Assembly: GCA_012932865.1 (NCBI GenBank)
Contig: SAXG01000003.1
Span: forward strand, 186,001 to 250,000
DNA: 64,000 nt
Reading direction: 5' to 3'
Source of the DNA: Amylostereum areolatum
Taxonomy: Eukaryota > Basidiomycota > Agaricomycetes > Russulales > Stereaceae
Below are positions 47,304 through 58,700 of the stretch, piece after piece. The first letter of the stretch is position 1. The number at the start of each line of letters is the position of its first letter. The position numbers were made by a program, and so were the translations under genes. Under the pieces are notes generated by a model. It searched no databases and was not told the DNA's origin. It saw only the letters and a program-made list of their open reading frames with translations.

Positions 47304-48570
47304 ATGTCTCTAAACCTTCCATCACGCCCTTCTCGTCTCGATGCCAGCCTTGGTCTTGATCCTACAGAGTCATACTCGTACAGCGTCTGTCCTGATTTCT
47401 GGTTCTCGGACGGCAACGTCATCCTGGTCGCCGGGCCTTGCGCTTTCAAGGTTCATCGAGGTCAACTGGAGAGACACTCCGAGGTCTTTTCTGACATGTT
47501 CTCTTTCCCGAACCCAGATAGCCACCTTGGTAACAATAATCATGTTCTTCTCCACGACAGCCCTATCGACGTCTACTATCTTCTCAAGGCCCTCTATGAC
47601 GGCGTGTGCGCAACCTCACCTCTTCTTTCTCAGATCCTAGACTGACGTTTACCCTCGCAGTTCCTCCTCTGGAATCTCTCCATTCGATTTTGCCTTTGTC
47701 GCAGGCGTTCTTCGTCTCTCCCACAAGTACTTCGTTTCGGCCCAACGTGACCAATGTTTCGCTCTTCTCCGCCGTGTCTTCCCAGACACCCTCGCAGGCT
47801 GGGACAGGCGCGAACAAGAAGTACTCGATCCTACTGGACGCTATTTGCCCCGTGACGCCATTCCCAACCCCATCCTGGTGATCAACCTTGCCCGCGAGCT
47901 TCAACTCGACTCGATTCTGCCCGCCGCCTTCTACGATCTCGCTCGCTACGGACCCTCTAAGACCGCCGCCGGAACTACTGTGCCCCCTACCGTGGTCCTG
48001 GATGCTTTCAACTCTGTCCCTCCAGTCGCCGCATCTCCCGTCTCCCCAAGCACGCCAGGCGCCGCCGCCCCTTCTCTGGCCTCTTCCACGTCTCTCGTTC
48101 AGCTCTCGCAAGACGACCTTGTCCTCACCCTCAACGGCCGCGAGCTCGCCCAGTCCTGGATGACAAATTACCTCAACATCGACCTCGCCACCCGCACGCC
48201 TTCCCCTTCTTGCGCCCACGCGGCTCCGCTCTCGCCCACAAGCAGCAAACCTTGCCGCGACTCCTTCTTCTTCATCCTGCTTAACGCCCGGCGCGCAGTG
48301 GGCGGTATCGTCGCCGGGCGCGACGCGGACCCGCTCTTCACACTGCAGCAGATGATGGACATGCTCCATCGCACGGACTTCTCGGACGGCGCGCGGACGT
48401 ACGGGCTCCCGATGTGCTGCTTCTGCAAGGCCGAGTTTGTACGCGCGGTCGGGCGTGCGAGAGAGCAGGTCTGGAGGACGATTCCCGCGTGGTTTGGGCT
48501 CAACACGCACGCGGGACCAGACTGTGGGTTCGAAAATGCGATTGGAACCGAGTCTATGCATGTTCCTTGA
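47304..48570 (+). CDS. BTB/POZ-domain protein
   Basis: Two exons. The first (from MSLNLPSRPSRLDASLGLDP) contains the BTB entry FWFSDGNVILVAGPCAFKVH with RGQLERHSEVFSDMFSFP and DVYYLLKALYDG. A 57-base intron follows. The second reads FAFVAGVLRLSHKYFVSAQR with DQCFALLRRVFPDTL and DAIPNPILVINLARELQLDS, then a Ser/Pro/Ala linker, and QDDLVLTLNGRELAQSWMTN with a C-terminal CCFCKAEFVRAVGRAREQVW. It ends ESMHVP at 48570. Such BTB proteins with the GR-L--HS-vF--MF pattern are heavily expanded in Agaricomycetes; their partners, perhaps Cul3 ligases, are not established. It diverges from the hydratase gene over 242 bases. Confidence 0.88.
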
Positions 48571-49131
48571 CAACAAGAGCACCCGTCTCGACCTTTTTCT
48601 ACTCCTGTTAGTGTTTCTTGTTTATGTATTTTTTAGGTTTTGTTTTACTTCATGGCCTCCACGATGGTGCGGGGGTGTAAAAGATAGCGTGTCAATGTAT
48701 GGACTTGCGGCTGCCGAGTGTATTCTCAGACCTGGGCACAAGTCGGAGATTCGAGAAGAGGGATAGCTCGCTTTCACGGCTTCGAACGCATGCCAGCACC
48801 TTGTATCATCGCTCAGCGCTCAGCATCTGATCCCGTTCTATATAATAATACAGGGCTAGTGACTATTTCAAGAGAGCGTGGGGTAGAAAGACAGTATGTG
48901 CTGAAAAGAACGGCAGGAGGGTAAAAACGAAAGAAGATAACGAGCCGTTTTGCAAGGATTAGGAGACGAGAACGCATATACAAAGGAAATCAATATCCGC
49001 GACCCGGTAGAGGATTCAGAGGGGGGAAACAAGGGGAAAAACCTGGCGACTATGTGCAAGTAAGATCAGATGAGACGACGTCAATAAAGATGCAATAAGA
49101 ACGGCACGAGGCAGATAGCGGGGAAAAGGCA
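48571..49131. other. Intergenic between convergent genes
   Basis: The 3' flanks of the BTB gene (+) and the long uncharacterised gene (-), 560 bases. A T-rich stretch right after 48595 is consistent with a 3' UTR. No gene or RNA is seen. Confidence 0.5.
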
Positions 49132-52100
49132 CTACGCCTTGATGACGATAGATGGCGGTATGTGATTCTGAACGGCAGGGGTGGATGTCTGTGCGGGGGT
49201 GGGGGTATCTGGTGATGAAATCGTATGAGAGGCGGCGGCGGCGGCGGCGGAGGGTGTCTTGATGCCCTGCTCCTCTTGTGATTGTCTGGGCGAAGCACGA
49301 TAGGACCGACGAGGTTCGCGATCATCGGGCGATAGAGACACATTTCCCCCGCCCAGCAGGAGCTCGATCACGGTCTCCTCCAGCTCGTTGTGGGCGGCAG
49401 GGGAGGGCGGTGGTGAAGGCGGCGTAGCGGTGGCGACAGACTGTGTCCCGACACCGGCTTTCGCCATGAACATATCGACTAGAAGACGACACTCGTCCGC
49501 CGTCGAGGCCTTCGTCAGCATGCGATGCATATCCAGGGCCAGGGCCTGCGATATGGAAGGAGGCGCGGGAACGGGTGCGGGATCTGTAGACGGCGACGGG
49601 GTTACGCTCTTCCTCCCGCCCACGCGCTTTGAACCTGTGTCAGAACTGGGCGAGTTTGAACGACGCGACATCCTTGGGTCCGCCGCAGTGACCAGGGTGT
49701 TGACCCTATCTTGACGGGGAGGACGTCCGTTGTCTGCGAGTGCGACCCCGTTTGTCTCGAACTTCGAGACGCTTTTGGTCGCAGCATGTTCCGCCCCGTT
49801 GACGCGACCGTAGATGCTGAGGACTGAGGCTGGGGCGATGGCGCCGGTGATGCAGGGGTGGAAGATGGCGTGGGTGAAGGTGAGGGTGAGGGTGACGCCG
49901 GATTTCGTGGCGTGAGGTTGTGGTTTTCTCTGACCACTGCCGCAGGCGGAGAAAAGGCTGGGACCGCCTTGCGAATGATAGACGGCTTGCGATGGCGGTC
50001 TGAACCGTTGGGAGTGTGTTCGCTGTACGGGATGACATCATCCATGGTCATGGTGGTCTCATAGAGCGGTGAGGCAGGTGGGGAAATGGTAAAAACGGAT
50101 GGGATGCGAGGCGGGATTGGTAGGGAGGCGGTGGGAAGGGTTGGGCTTTGGAACCTCGAGAAGGACTTGTTGGATGACAAGGAGGGCGTGTTGGGTGCGC
50201 TGTAGCCCATATGAGAGGTCTTCCGCTTGGGCGAGTCCATATCCTTGTCGCTCCCTCCCAAGCTCAACTTCGAAATCATCCTCTGCAGCCGCCCCCCACC
50301 TTTCCCAGATTTGCTCGTTGGCGTCAACGACACGACGCTGATGGACCCGTTCCTCTGTGGCAGCGGCTTCGAGGGGCGGGCCATCATCGAGGAAAGCGAT
50401 GAGATCACGAGCGGATTGAGAGACGCCAGTGGCTGGCTTCCGACCTCCTGGTGTCGTGGGCTTGGCCGGTGTTGGCGGGGCCTCCTCATCGAAGCCGTTC
50501 ATAACATCGTCGAGGTCAATGGATTCTCTGTTTCGTTGGACCTTCCTGGTGCGCTTAGGCATACCGAACTCGTCCATCTTGGGCGTACCGCGGGTGTCGC
50601 GCATAGAGGACAGAGAAGGGCTGTTGCCAAGGGACTTATTCGAGGTATGGAAGCCCATCCCACGCACTCCGCCCGAGGTAGAGATGGAACGGAGGCGAGC
50701 TGGTGCAGACTGCAGGAGGGGTAAGGTCCTGCGTGCGTTGAGTGGGAGAGAAGGAAGAGGGTGGAACGTTGGGGTCCTTCGGCTCTTCGTCCTCTTTGAT
50801 GGAATCGACGTGATGGACAGAGGGGCGTCTTGTATTGAGGGTGCGAGGAAGGGACGGCGCGGGCGCAATATTGTTCTCATCTTTCTGTTCTGGAGCATTA
50901 GGAGTTTGCCGGACGGCGCGTCCCGCTTTCGGCGACTGTACCAAAAATGAGACAACGGGAACCGGCAAAAACGGTCGTCACGCACCTCCATGGTCCTGAG
51001 CCTATCCGGCGTTAACGACATCTTCATAGTCCCTGCCGATCTCATGAGGTCCTCGAACTCCTGGTCTCGTTCGTCGTCCTGAAACAGGGGACTGAGTAAA
51101 GTCTTTGAAAAGACGGAAGAAAGGAAGGACGTACCTCCGGATCGAGATGCATATCGCTATGGCCGCTTATGCTGCCAGCTTTCCGAAAGCCTTCGTATCC
51201 AGACCCATCCGCTTTCCGAGGCACGGCAGATACATCCACCTCTCGATCGCTGGAAGACCGACCGTGTGCCTTATTGAACAATTTGATAGCTTTGACTTTC
51301 TCCAGAGACGATCTGGGTGCCGGCGACGGCCCGGTTGGGATGGCGGTAGAAGTAGTCGACTTCGGATGAAAGGCGACCCAGCGTATCTTTAGGCGGAGTC
51401 GGGAGAGGGCTCGGTACTTCGCTCATTTTGTCGCGTGAACGACTTGCTTCCGCTTTGGCTTCTGAGGTCTAGAAAGACCTTCGACCTGGTCGTACACTAG
51501 GACGAAGTGAGAAAGGGAGCGTGGAGAAAGTTCATTGAGAAGAAAGCGTACCATTCATTCGCCGGAACAAAGCATACATAGAACCATCTTCGCAGAGGGC
51601 TGTAAAAAGATCCTGCACGCCAGCCGCTGTTCTGCTGCTATCGCGAGTGGCGACCCGGCCTACATTGGTGAGAATATGTCTGTTCCAGATCGGTGAGAAG
51701 GGTGTAGAGACAGATATGGAGGGTATGCTTACTCGCAGATACATCTGGAATGAACGCGCAAGGTCAGCCTGGGATAGATTAGAAGAACGTGCGACTGACT
51801 CCAGTATAGCGGTTAGATACAACGCCGCAGGCGCAACCACGGCTGCGGGAGTCACCTCAGACTGACCCATGCGCTCGTTGAGCTTAGTCTCCGCATGAGC
51901 GTCCTCATCCGCGTCGTTGAGAGTGGAGTACGCCTGGCACTTGAGTTGCATAAGCTGTGTGGTGCAGATCAGTAAGTGAGCGCAGCCAAACAGTATGGCA
52001 CAACGCACTTCGACGGCCCATTTCAAGTTGAATCCGTTGTCCAGAGATGCGTTCAAAGAGGCGGACGGACTGTGGGAAGAATTGGTGCGTTCCCAATATG

Positions 52101-52415
52101 CGCGTAGTTCGAGTTCGGCCTCGAGAAGGGCCTCCTTGCCCAACGGGGTGGGGAGGATGCGGAGGAGACCGGCCTTCAACCTGGTGAGTGGATAGGGAGT
52201 GGGCTGCGGTGACGATGCTGCACAGGATCTCGTCAAGGATCGCGTTGAGAGCGTGGAGGGCGTCGAGCTTGAACTTGACGGGACGAATATCGGACAAAAT
52301 GACGTCGGCCGAGTGGGCGGATATATACATAGGGCCTGCAGAGAGGAGTGAGCGAGGATGTAGATGTGAGGAAAAGAAAAAGAAACGGACCGCGATACTG
52401 CATGCCTGCAGCCAT
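49132..52415 (-). CDS. Long uncharacterised fungal protein with ordered N-terminus, at least two frame breaks
   Basis: Exon 1 is short (MAAGMQYRG from 52415). The next exons carry an ordered helical region: PMYISAHSADVILSDIRPVK, LDALHALNAILDEILCSIVT with AAHSL (histone-fold-like helices), LKAGLLRILPTPLGKEALLE and ELRAYWER, then VAPAALYLTAILESVARSSN. This is followed by low-complexity Ser/Pro sequence with short ordered islands (LMRSAGTMKMSLTPDRLRTM; SIDLDDVMNGFDEEAPP; SQSARDLIAFLDDGPP; GGGRLQRMISKLSLGGSDKD; ISQALALDMHRMLTKASTAD), ending SIVIKA at 49132. The frame changes by one base near 50695-50720 and at gggg 50373-50376; a third change near 49740 is unclear. I recognise a conserved fungal architecture but cannot assign a function. 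Two adjacent genes instead of one cannot be excluded. Confidence 0.6.
49228..49250 (-). repeat. GCC/GGC trinucleotide run (poly-Ala)
   Basis: A gcggcggcggcggcgg run inside the last coding part of the long uncharacterised gene; it encodes an alanine stretch in SAAAAAASH. Such runs are length-variable and could be polymorphic. Confidence 0.7.
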
Positions 52416-53111
52416 GGCGGATGCCCTAGGGAGGAAGGGAAAGAGAAAGGAAAGAAAGTGCCTTGCGACTGAGAGCCGTTGTCAGTCGCCGCCCAGGGCT
52501 AAGCCGCCCCTCCGCTCCGACTTTCCCGATTCGGCTATATTCCTGCGGCGTGACCGCGCGATCCCTCTTCTTTTCATTTCCCTTTTTTCTTCATCATCTC
52601 CATCGCGACCTCCCCTTTCCAGCCGTTTCCCCTCGCTTTTGCCCCATATATGCACCACGTAGCCGCGCTAAATAATTAATGTGCTTCTAGAGCGGAATCT
52701 TGTTCGCTTCGGCGGCAAACTCGCTGCCGGTTATGAAAAGGTCCCATCGAAGGTCTGCCTAGGTCTGCGGCTTGCACTAATAGCTTGCACTTGGGTCGTC
52801 TCGGATACTCACAGTCTCACACATGGCTCTTTACTTCCTGTAGGCCTTCTCGAAGCAATCGGACCACGCTGTACCCACTGCGTCTCCATATGCCGGTTCT
52901 GCGTCTACATATGCCGGTCCCCGTCTTATCAACCTGTACAATGGCCTACAATGGCTCCACATCCAAGTTAGACACTGTCTAACCTGTTCAATCGGCTCCT
53001 ATGACCAGCGTTATCACCACTTAGTCTCCCAGAGGCAGACGAGACACTTGCGTCAAACCTTCTCAAGTTCAGGATCCTCGTGTCTGGCGTCTGCTTTTGA
53101 TACGGTAACCG

Positions 53112-53131
53112 TTGTCGGGAGGTCGGGGGAG
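53112..53131 (+). repeat. Inverted repeat, left arm (pairs with 53644-53663)
   Basis: The arm ttgtcgggaggtcgggggag matches the reverse complement of 53644-53663 at 19 of 20 positions. The arms enclose about 510 bases. This could be the terminal inverted repeat of a small non-autonomous DNA element, but no matching target duplication was found. Confidence 0.5.
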
Positions 53132-53318
53132 CTTGATTGGCGCCCGTTGCCGGTCATCGGCATGTCATGTGCGTAAGTTAAATAAGATAATTACTACAAA
53201 AAAACATGGCAGGACCAAGGCAGGACGGTACTGTATCAGACCCGGGTGTCGACGTCGCGAGCTGCAAGCTCTCTGGATTGTCGTGTATTTTCGTGCGGAT
53301 ACCGTCCAAAATTCACGA

Positions 53319-53351
53319 CTCGACAAGCGCATCAGTGGGAAAAGTAGACTA
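53319..53351 (+). repeat. Direct repeat, first copy (second at 53656-53687)
   Basis: A 33-base unit beginning ctcgacaagcgcatc and ending aaaagtagacta recurs 337 bases downstream with only one A missing. The right arm of the inverted repeat overlaps the start of the second copy. Confidence 0.75.
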
Positions 53352-53643
53352 GTTGAGAATGGCGTCCTAATTCAAGGCTCACCTAGTTCGTCTGCACATG
53401 TTTTTTCGACGCGAAGTCCACTGTATCTTCGCCGAAGTCGTCCTTATCTTCCGTGGCGATCACTCCGCGGTATGGTGAAGAATGCGCGGACAAGCACGAT
53501 GAAAGAGGAGGCGAGGGGGAGAACTTGGAAGAAATCCGCCGACCATCAATTCCTGATTTGGATTTAGATTATTTTCAAATATTTCGCGGCTCGGCGCTGT
53601 CTTCGCACGACGCTGCCAAGGCTGTTGGTTCGAACATACCGAA

Positions 53644-53663
53644 CTCCCCCGACCTCTCGACAA
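53644..53663 (+). repeat. Inverted repeat, right arm
   Basis: This arm (ctcccccgacctctcgacaa) is the near-perfect reverse complement of 53112-53131. Confidence 0.5.
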
Positions 53664-53687
53664 GCGCATCGTGGGAAAAGTAGACTA
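53656..53687 (+). repeat. Direct repeat, second copy
   Basis: A 32-base copy of the 53319-53351 unit with a single-base deletion (gcatcgtggg instead of gcatcagtggg). Confidence 0.75.
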
Positions 53688-54475
53688 TCACCACTGACCA
53701 TGCATCAACCTTCCTCTTAGGTCTAAGTAAGTACTACGGAACGATGTCGACAGTCTACGTCATGTGCGTGAACTTGGAGTTGGGAGTCGTTGGCGCGGTC
53801 TCGCTGTAGCCACGCCTCGTGGCGGGCCCTATAATATCCCTACAGCTCTCGCGAGATCCTCTAACATCCCACAGCATTCCTCCATCCTCAATGTCTTTCC
53901 ACCATTATCGCGAAACCCTTCCGCACTGGGGCACTCACCACGTGCGCATCCCCTTTCTCCAAATTTTCTTGCTTCTAGGCTCTAACCTCCTTTTAGATCA
54001 GGTTCGGTTCCCCGCCTGAGCCCTCCTTTCAGCCCCGGGATCATTGCGAGATTCCTTCCGGATGGAATTTCAGCAGGGCACTGATTTTGAGACTATTTGC
54101 AGGGAGTGGTTTGCACTTATTTCATGGCTCATGCCATCAACCCAAACCCGTACGTCGGCACGTGTAGCACTTATAGGTTTTCCTCTTGTTTAAATTTCCC
54201 CTTACAGCGAAATTTACGACCACTGCCATGGAACGCGCTTCCTCCAGTATGGGCCAGGGTATAGTCGAAGCCAGGCATTGGCATCGCCTTACCTACGGAG
54301 GCCTGGTACGCCACGGTCCACTTTTTCGACCCTTGTACACGTTTCCCGACACGTTTCCCGATATCCTTCATCCACCTTCAGGCCGACCTCACACGTAGAT
54401 CTCCTGCAGAAATAGGTCACGCAGCCGCCTATGAAGCCTTTAGACACTTTCCTGCACCACATACCCGTACACGAC

Positions 54476-55442
54476 ATGATGTCCGAGGACCATGACCGTC
54501 AAAGGGATATACTCATTTCGCTTGCCATTGCGGAAGGTGTGTATCAGCTTATTCCCCGTTCGGAGGCGCTCAATGCGTCCAAAGGCCGCTTATTGACTTG
54601 GCTCCTATAGCTACGCGATTATGGCCAGAAACAGGCAGAGATGACGATCGTCATGGCCTGCAAGCCTGTCGTAGAAGCTGCCGCGGCGACCGCAGGTTTG
54701 ATCTTCAGCCAACATCGCGATATCAAGGATTTGGGCACGGACCACCATCGCGCACGTTCTCGTGCGATGTACTGCGGACACGTACACTTACGACGATGAA
54801 GCTCTCTGGCGCCGTCGCCGTGGAGGCTCGCACTCGCCAGCCAGGGGGCGCCATGTCCCACTATTCTCCTCAAAGTCGCGTTCAGCGAACCACTTCATTC
54901 CCCCACCGAACCAGCACATCAAAGCTACCAGCGAGAGCCCACCTGACGTTGCCCCTTGGAACCCTAGCAGCCGTAGTCAATACGACTCTGTTTACGGGAA
55001 ATCTCCCAGCGCATACGGCGGTCCAAGCTATCCCTCCCTGTCGGCGGGTATCTCTATGGAGCCAGGCCTTGCCCTATGGAAACTCGGTCACCCGTCAACC
55101 CAACTATCCCGTACAGCCCTTCCAATGGGACGTATACGGACCACCGGGGGCGGTAGTAGGTGCATACGGTGCACCAGGAGGGGCGTACAGCGGTGCAGGC
55201 AGCTTACGGCGCGATGACGGCGTATGGAGGTGCGCCGAACAGCTGCCGGAGCGGGTGTGGGTGCGTATGGCCCGGGAAACCATCTCGCGTCCGGACAAGT
55301 CGGCGTTGGATCCCAGCTCCCTGGCCCAACCATCATTGTACGCACACCCCGCCACAAGCACCGTTCTGGTCGTCATCGTCGTCACGGTCACAGCCACAAA
55401 CCTCGCTCATCATTGGATTCAGATGGGTATGATTCGTATTGA
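54476..55442 (+). CDS. Gly/Ala/Tyr/Pro-rich protein, frame broken four times
   Basis: A coherent protein is read only by changing frame. From 54476: MMSEDHDRQRDILISLAIAE, an intron, then KQAEMTIVMACKPVVEAAAA and DIKDLGTDHHRARSRAMY. Next, one base later, ADTYTYDDEALWRRRRGGSH, RSANHFIPPPNQHIKATSES and QYDSVYGKSPSAYGGPSYPS; next QALPYGNSVTRQPNYPVQPF with QWDVYGPPGAVVGAYGAPGG; next AAYGAMTAYGGAP; last TAAGAGVGAYGPGNHLASG, HKHRSGRHRRHGHSHKPRSS and LDSDGYDSY stop at 55442. The four steps (54766-54775, 55062-55063, 55198-55199, 55238-55239) are all +1. Low-complexity composition with a His/Arg/Ser tail suggests a disordered protein; no known domain. It could be a real gene with sequence errors or a decaying one. 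Confidence 0.5.
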
Positions 55443-55761
55443 GTCGGAGGGCGTGCCGTTCAAGTCCCCGCTATTTCTTGTCTGCTCGCATTTTTTTTGG
55501 TTTCTTGTATTCATGCAAACTTCATCGCAACCTGTAGCTTGGGTCTCGTATTGGACCGAGCCCACTGTATCGCATTAGCTTTCATACCGTAACAAACACA
55601 CACGGACACTTCTCATCGCAACATTGCATTGCATTGTAACACAGATACCCAATACATAGTCTAATCCAAGTTGATCAGCACAACAATTTTCACTAATAGA
55701 ACTTCTGGCTTACGGCGAATGATTACCCAGAGGAAGCAAGCCACAAATAATCACCTAATAG

Positions 55762-58700
55762 TCACAACAAATTCTCCACTGCCTCAGTGTCCCCATCTAC
55801 ATCCATCTGTTCGTCACCATCTGCATCAGCCACCGCGCCCCCCTCCGCGCTGTGCTCGATACCACCCTCTGACTCTGCCGCCCCCTCCCACTCGGGCATA
55901 TTGATGACCTTGGTCGGCGAACCGGGAGTTTCCTCCATCTCCCACGGCTCAGGCGAATCCTCACGCTCGTCGTCCGTCAGCTCTCCCTCTACGTCCTCGA
56001 ACAGAACGCAGGAAACCTGCATGCGAGGCCAGGTCGTCGCAGTAATCTGGTGGTGACTCCGTCATCCAGTCCAAGAAGTCGTACTGGTCCTCCCGGCCGC
56101 CGTACGTCAGACTGAGGATCAGTCAGCTCGCCGTTGCGTGGCTCGGCTGTGCGGTCGACGAGACGGAGTGATTTGCGCGAAGATGCCTGGAAGTCGTTTT
56201 TGAGAGCCTGGAGGTTGATGGCCCCGGACATGCGCCTGAGCACCTATTGGAAAGAAGATTAGACGGGCCACGGACAAGAAGGACGAGCACGGTCTTACCC
56301 AAGGGCCCTAATCTTGAGTGTCGCTCCTCGGAAACGCGCTCCGTGCTTACTAGTCTGGTCGAGGACATATACGATGGCAACGTTGTCGGCAATGCGTCGA
56401 CCTGCTCTGGTAAGTCTGGTCGCAAAAGCGTGGCCGACAACTTGCGATCATCGTCCGGGTTATGTTGCTCTTGCGTGTGGTCGTACAACTTCTGCTCGTT
56501 GGAGAATCCTTCATCACACTCTACGCGTCGCATGAAGACCTCTCGAGAATCATTACGAAGATGATAGAGCTTACCATCGTAAGGACACGGCATCCTGGGT
56601 AAAGCATGCCGGCGGAAATGTTGAGACCTGTCTTCACGACCAACGACTGCCCCGCAATGATTAAATTGGCATGTCACCAACTGGAGGCACTATGTGAGCG
56701 TGAGCCGTCAACGTTCTGAAGGATAGACTTACATCTACCCCGACCTTCACATGCGTCTCCATGTGCTTCCAAAGCGTGCGAGAAGAGTTTAGAACATCGC
56801 CACAGTCGTCCCAATAACATTTGCAGGGGCGAAGAACATCGATACTTTCTTCAACCACGGCTTGAACGGCGCTCTCTACTCTCCATGTCAGCATGAATAC
56901 AACTCCACCGAGGGATAGATACTTGCCATCCTCCTGTTCCTCCTCCAATCGCTGACGCTTGCGCCTGAAATACGCCTCATATTCCGGTGGGGTGGGGATG
57001 AGGACAAACATCTCCAACTTCCGCCTTTTATTCGGATGAGATGGCAACTCCGTCCACGACTTGACAGGCGATTCTAACAATCCAAGTCGGCGCACAAAGG
57101 GTGCTGGACCCGGTGGAGGCTTGTGCATGGACATGACGTCCTCCACCACGGCGATCGAAGCTGAGCGATCGCGCGCGGGTCCGTACTCGGCAGATCCTTC
57201 AGGTAACGATGGCACCTCCGATGGCCGCCCGACCTCTGTAGTTGAACCAGAGGCCACCTCGATTACCTCCCGTTCATCGTCAACGTCCATTATCGTCGCC
57301 ATGAGAGGAGGCGTTGGTGTCCTGGTTGGCATGGGTAACGGGGTGGCCGCGAACGAAAGTCCCTCAATGACATTCAACGGGTCTACTGGCTGGATATATG
57401 GCTTAGTCGCTGCGTAAGCGTATGGCTCCGTGGGGAGAGCAACGCCGTCTGACACGTTCATGGCAATTGCAGGGGGAGTGTCATAGCCAGTGAGGTCGAT
57501 AACAGTGGGGCCAGAGGGGGGAGAAAGCGCGGCCATTGAAGGAACGTCTGGAGGTGGAAGTGGAGGCGAACTACTGGGAACAGAGAGATCAGGTTCAAGT
57601 GTAGTTACGGAAGGGGGGGCAGGTTCAGAGTCTTCGGATACGAGAGTGCCAAGCGGGGGTGTTTCAGGTTCGAGCACATCGCTAGAGGGAGGGGGTACTG
57701 GATCTTCAGGGATCGGTGTGGGTGAAGGCGGCTGCTGAGCCTGTGACGATGGCTCCTCCAAACTGGCAGCAGGAGGTAGGGGACTCCGAGATTGCTCTAC
57801 CTGCGACGTTTCCACTTGCAAGGTGGAAGGTGCCACCGTCCTGCTCTCCCGGCTTCTTCGAGCCCAGTCGTCTGCACTCCGACTTAACGAGCGTAAAAGG
57901 TCACGAGCAAGGGTCTTTCTGTTCGGTGGCCTCCTGACTGCTTCTGGTATCTCCTCCGAAGTGGACAATGACATGACATATGTTTCAGGGTCAGGTTGTT
58001 CCGGGAATTGTACTTGTCCCTGTGTTACAGCACCTTGCCATTCATTAACGTCATCTGTCGGTCGACCTGCGTCCTGAGGCGCTCTGTGTTGTGACATAGC
58101 TGGCCCACCTGCCCCAGTTGATCCATGCGTGCCTTCTGGAACAGCTGCAGAAGACATGGCTGGTGTCGTCGTAGGTTGAGATGGGGTAGGTTGTCCAGGA
58201 GAAATGGCTGGTGCTGTATGCAGAGATCCCGGAGGCAAAAAGCTTGACGAGTTGTGCAACCGTTGGGCCATTGAGCCAGGTGTGGCGGTTATCTTCGATT
58301 GAGCGTATGCATACGGTGTATACCGCGTCTCGGGCAACGTAGATAATTGTTGGCCAACCTGCCCAGCGATTGAAGAACTTGAAGTAGATCCGCTGGTTTT
58401 GGCTTGTGCGATGTGGTTTTCCTTCCGCAGCGGGGTAGGATCGTTACCATTATTGCTGTATACTGGAGCTGAAAGCACGGGTTAGAAGCCAGCCGCGTTG
58501 GGCAAGCAATGCTCACCATTATTGGCCCATGTCTGATTCCGATATTCACCCTGTTGCTGCGCCACGACTTGCTGGCTTGTTTGCCCTTGACGATACTTAT
58601 GCCACGGATCTAAGGGAGTGCCTATTGTACTGTCGGCTGTGCCAGGGGGGCTCACAGTCGTTGCAAACGTAGAGGTATAACCCCGTGTAGATTGCTGTTG

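Larger units (their letters stand above)
52416..54475. other. Gene-poor 2-kb stretch with repeats
   Basis: The longest region without a recognisable gene. Only short unsupported frames occur. Between 53112 and 53687 it holds an inverted repeat and a direct repeat, listed separately. A second part (53800-54400) is C/T-rich on the plus strand with small near-repeats (acgtttcccgacacgtttcccgat near 54338-54361). It could be a decayed transposon or a fast-evolving intergenic segment. Confidence 0.45.

Noticed and set aside
47584..48582. 332-codon minus-strand frame antisense to the BTB gene
   Set aside because: GC-rich third-position shadow of the BTB coding exon; Arg/Glu/Gly-rich with no domain.
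49860..49900. gagggtgagggtgaggg run as a telomere-like or G-quadruplex element
   Set aside because: It lies in coding sequence for a Ser/Pro repeat (PSPSPSPT) and is explained by codon repetition.
50059..51045. Reading the 328-codon frame as a complete separate protein
   Set aside because: Only parts of it have coding character matching the neighbours; it is one of three frames that together carry the long protein.
53620..53650. ggttcgaac sequence suggesting a tRNA T-loop
   Set aside because: No acceptor, D- or anticodon stem can be formed around it.
54476..55442. Programmed +1 ribosomal frameshifting as the cause of the breaks
   Set aside because: Four shifts in one gene and similar +1 breaks in unrelated housekeeping genes, without a common slippery sequence, fit insertion errors better.
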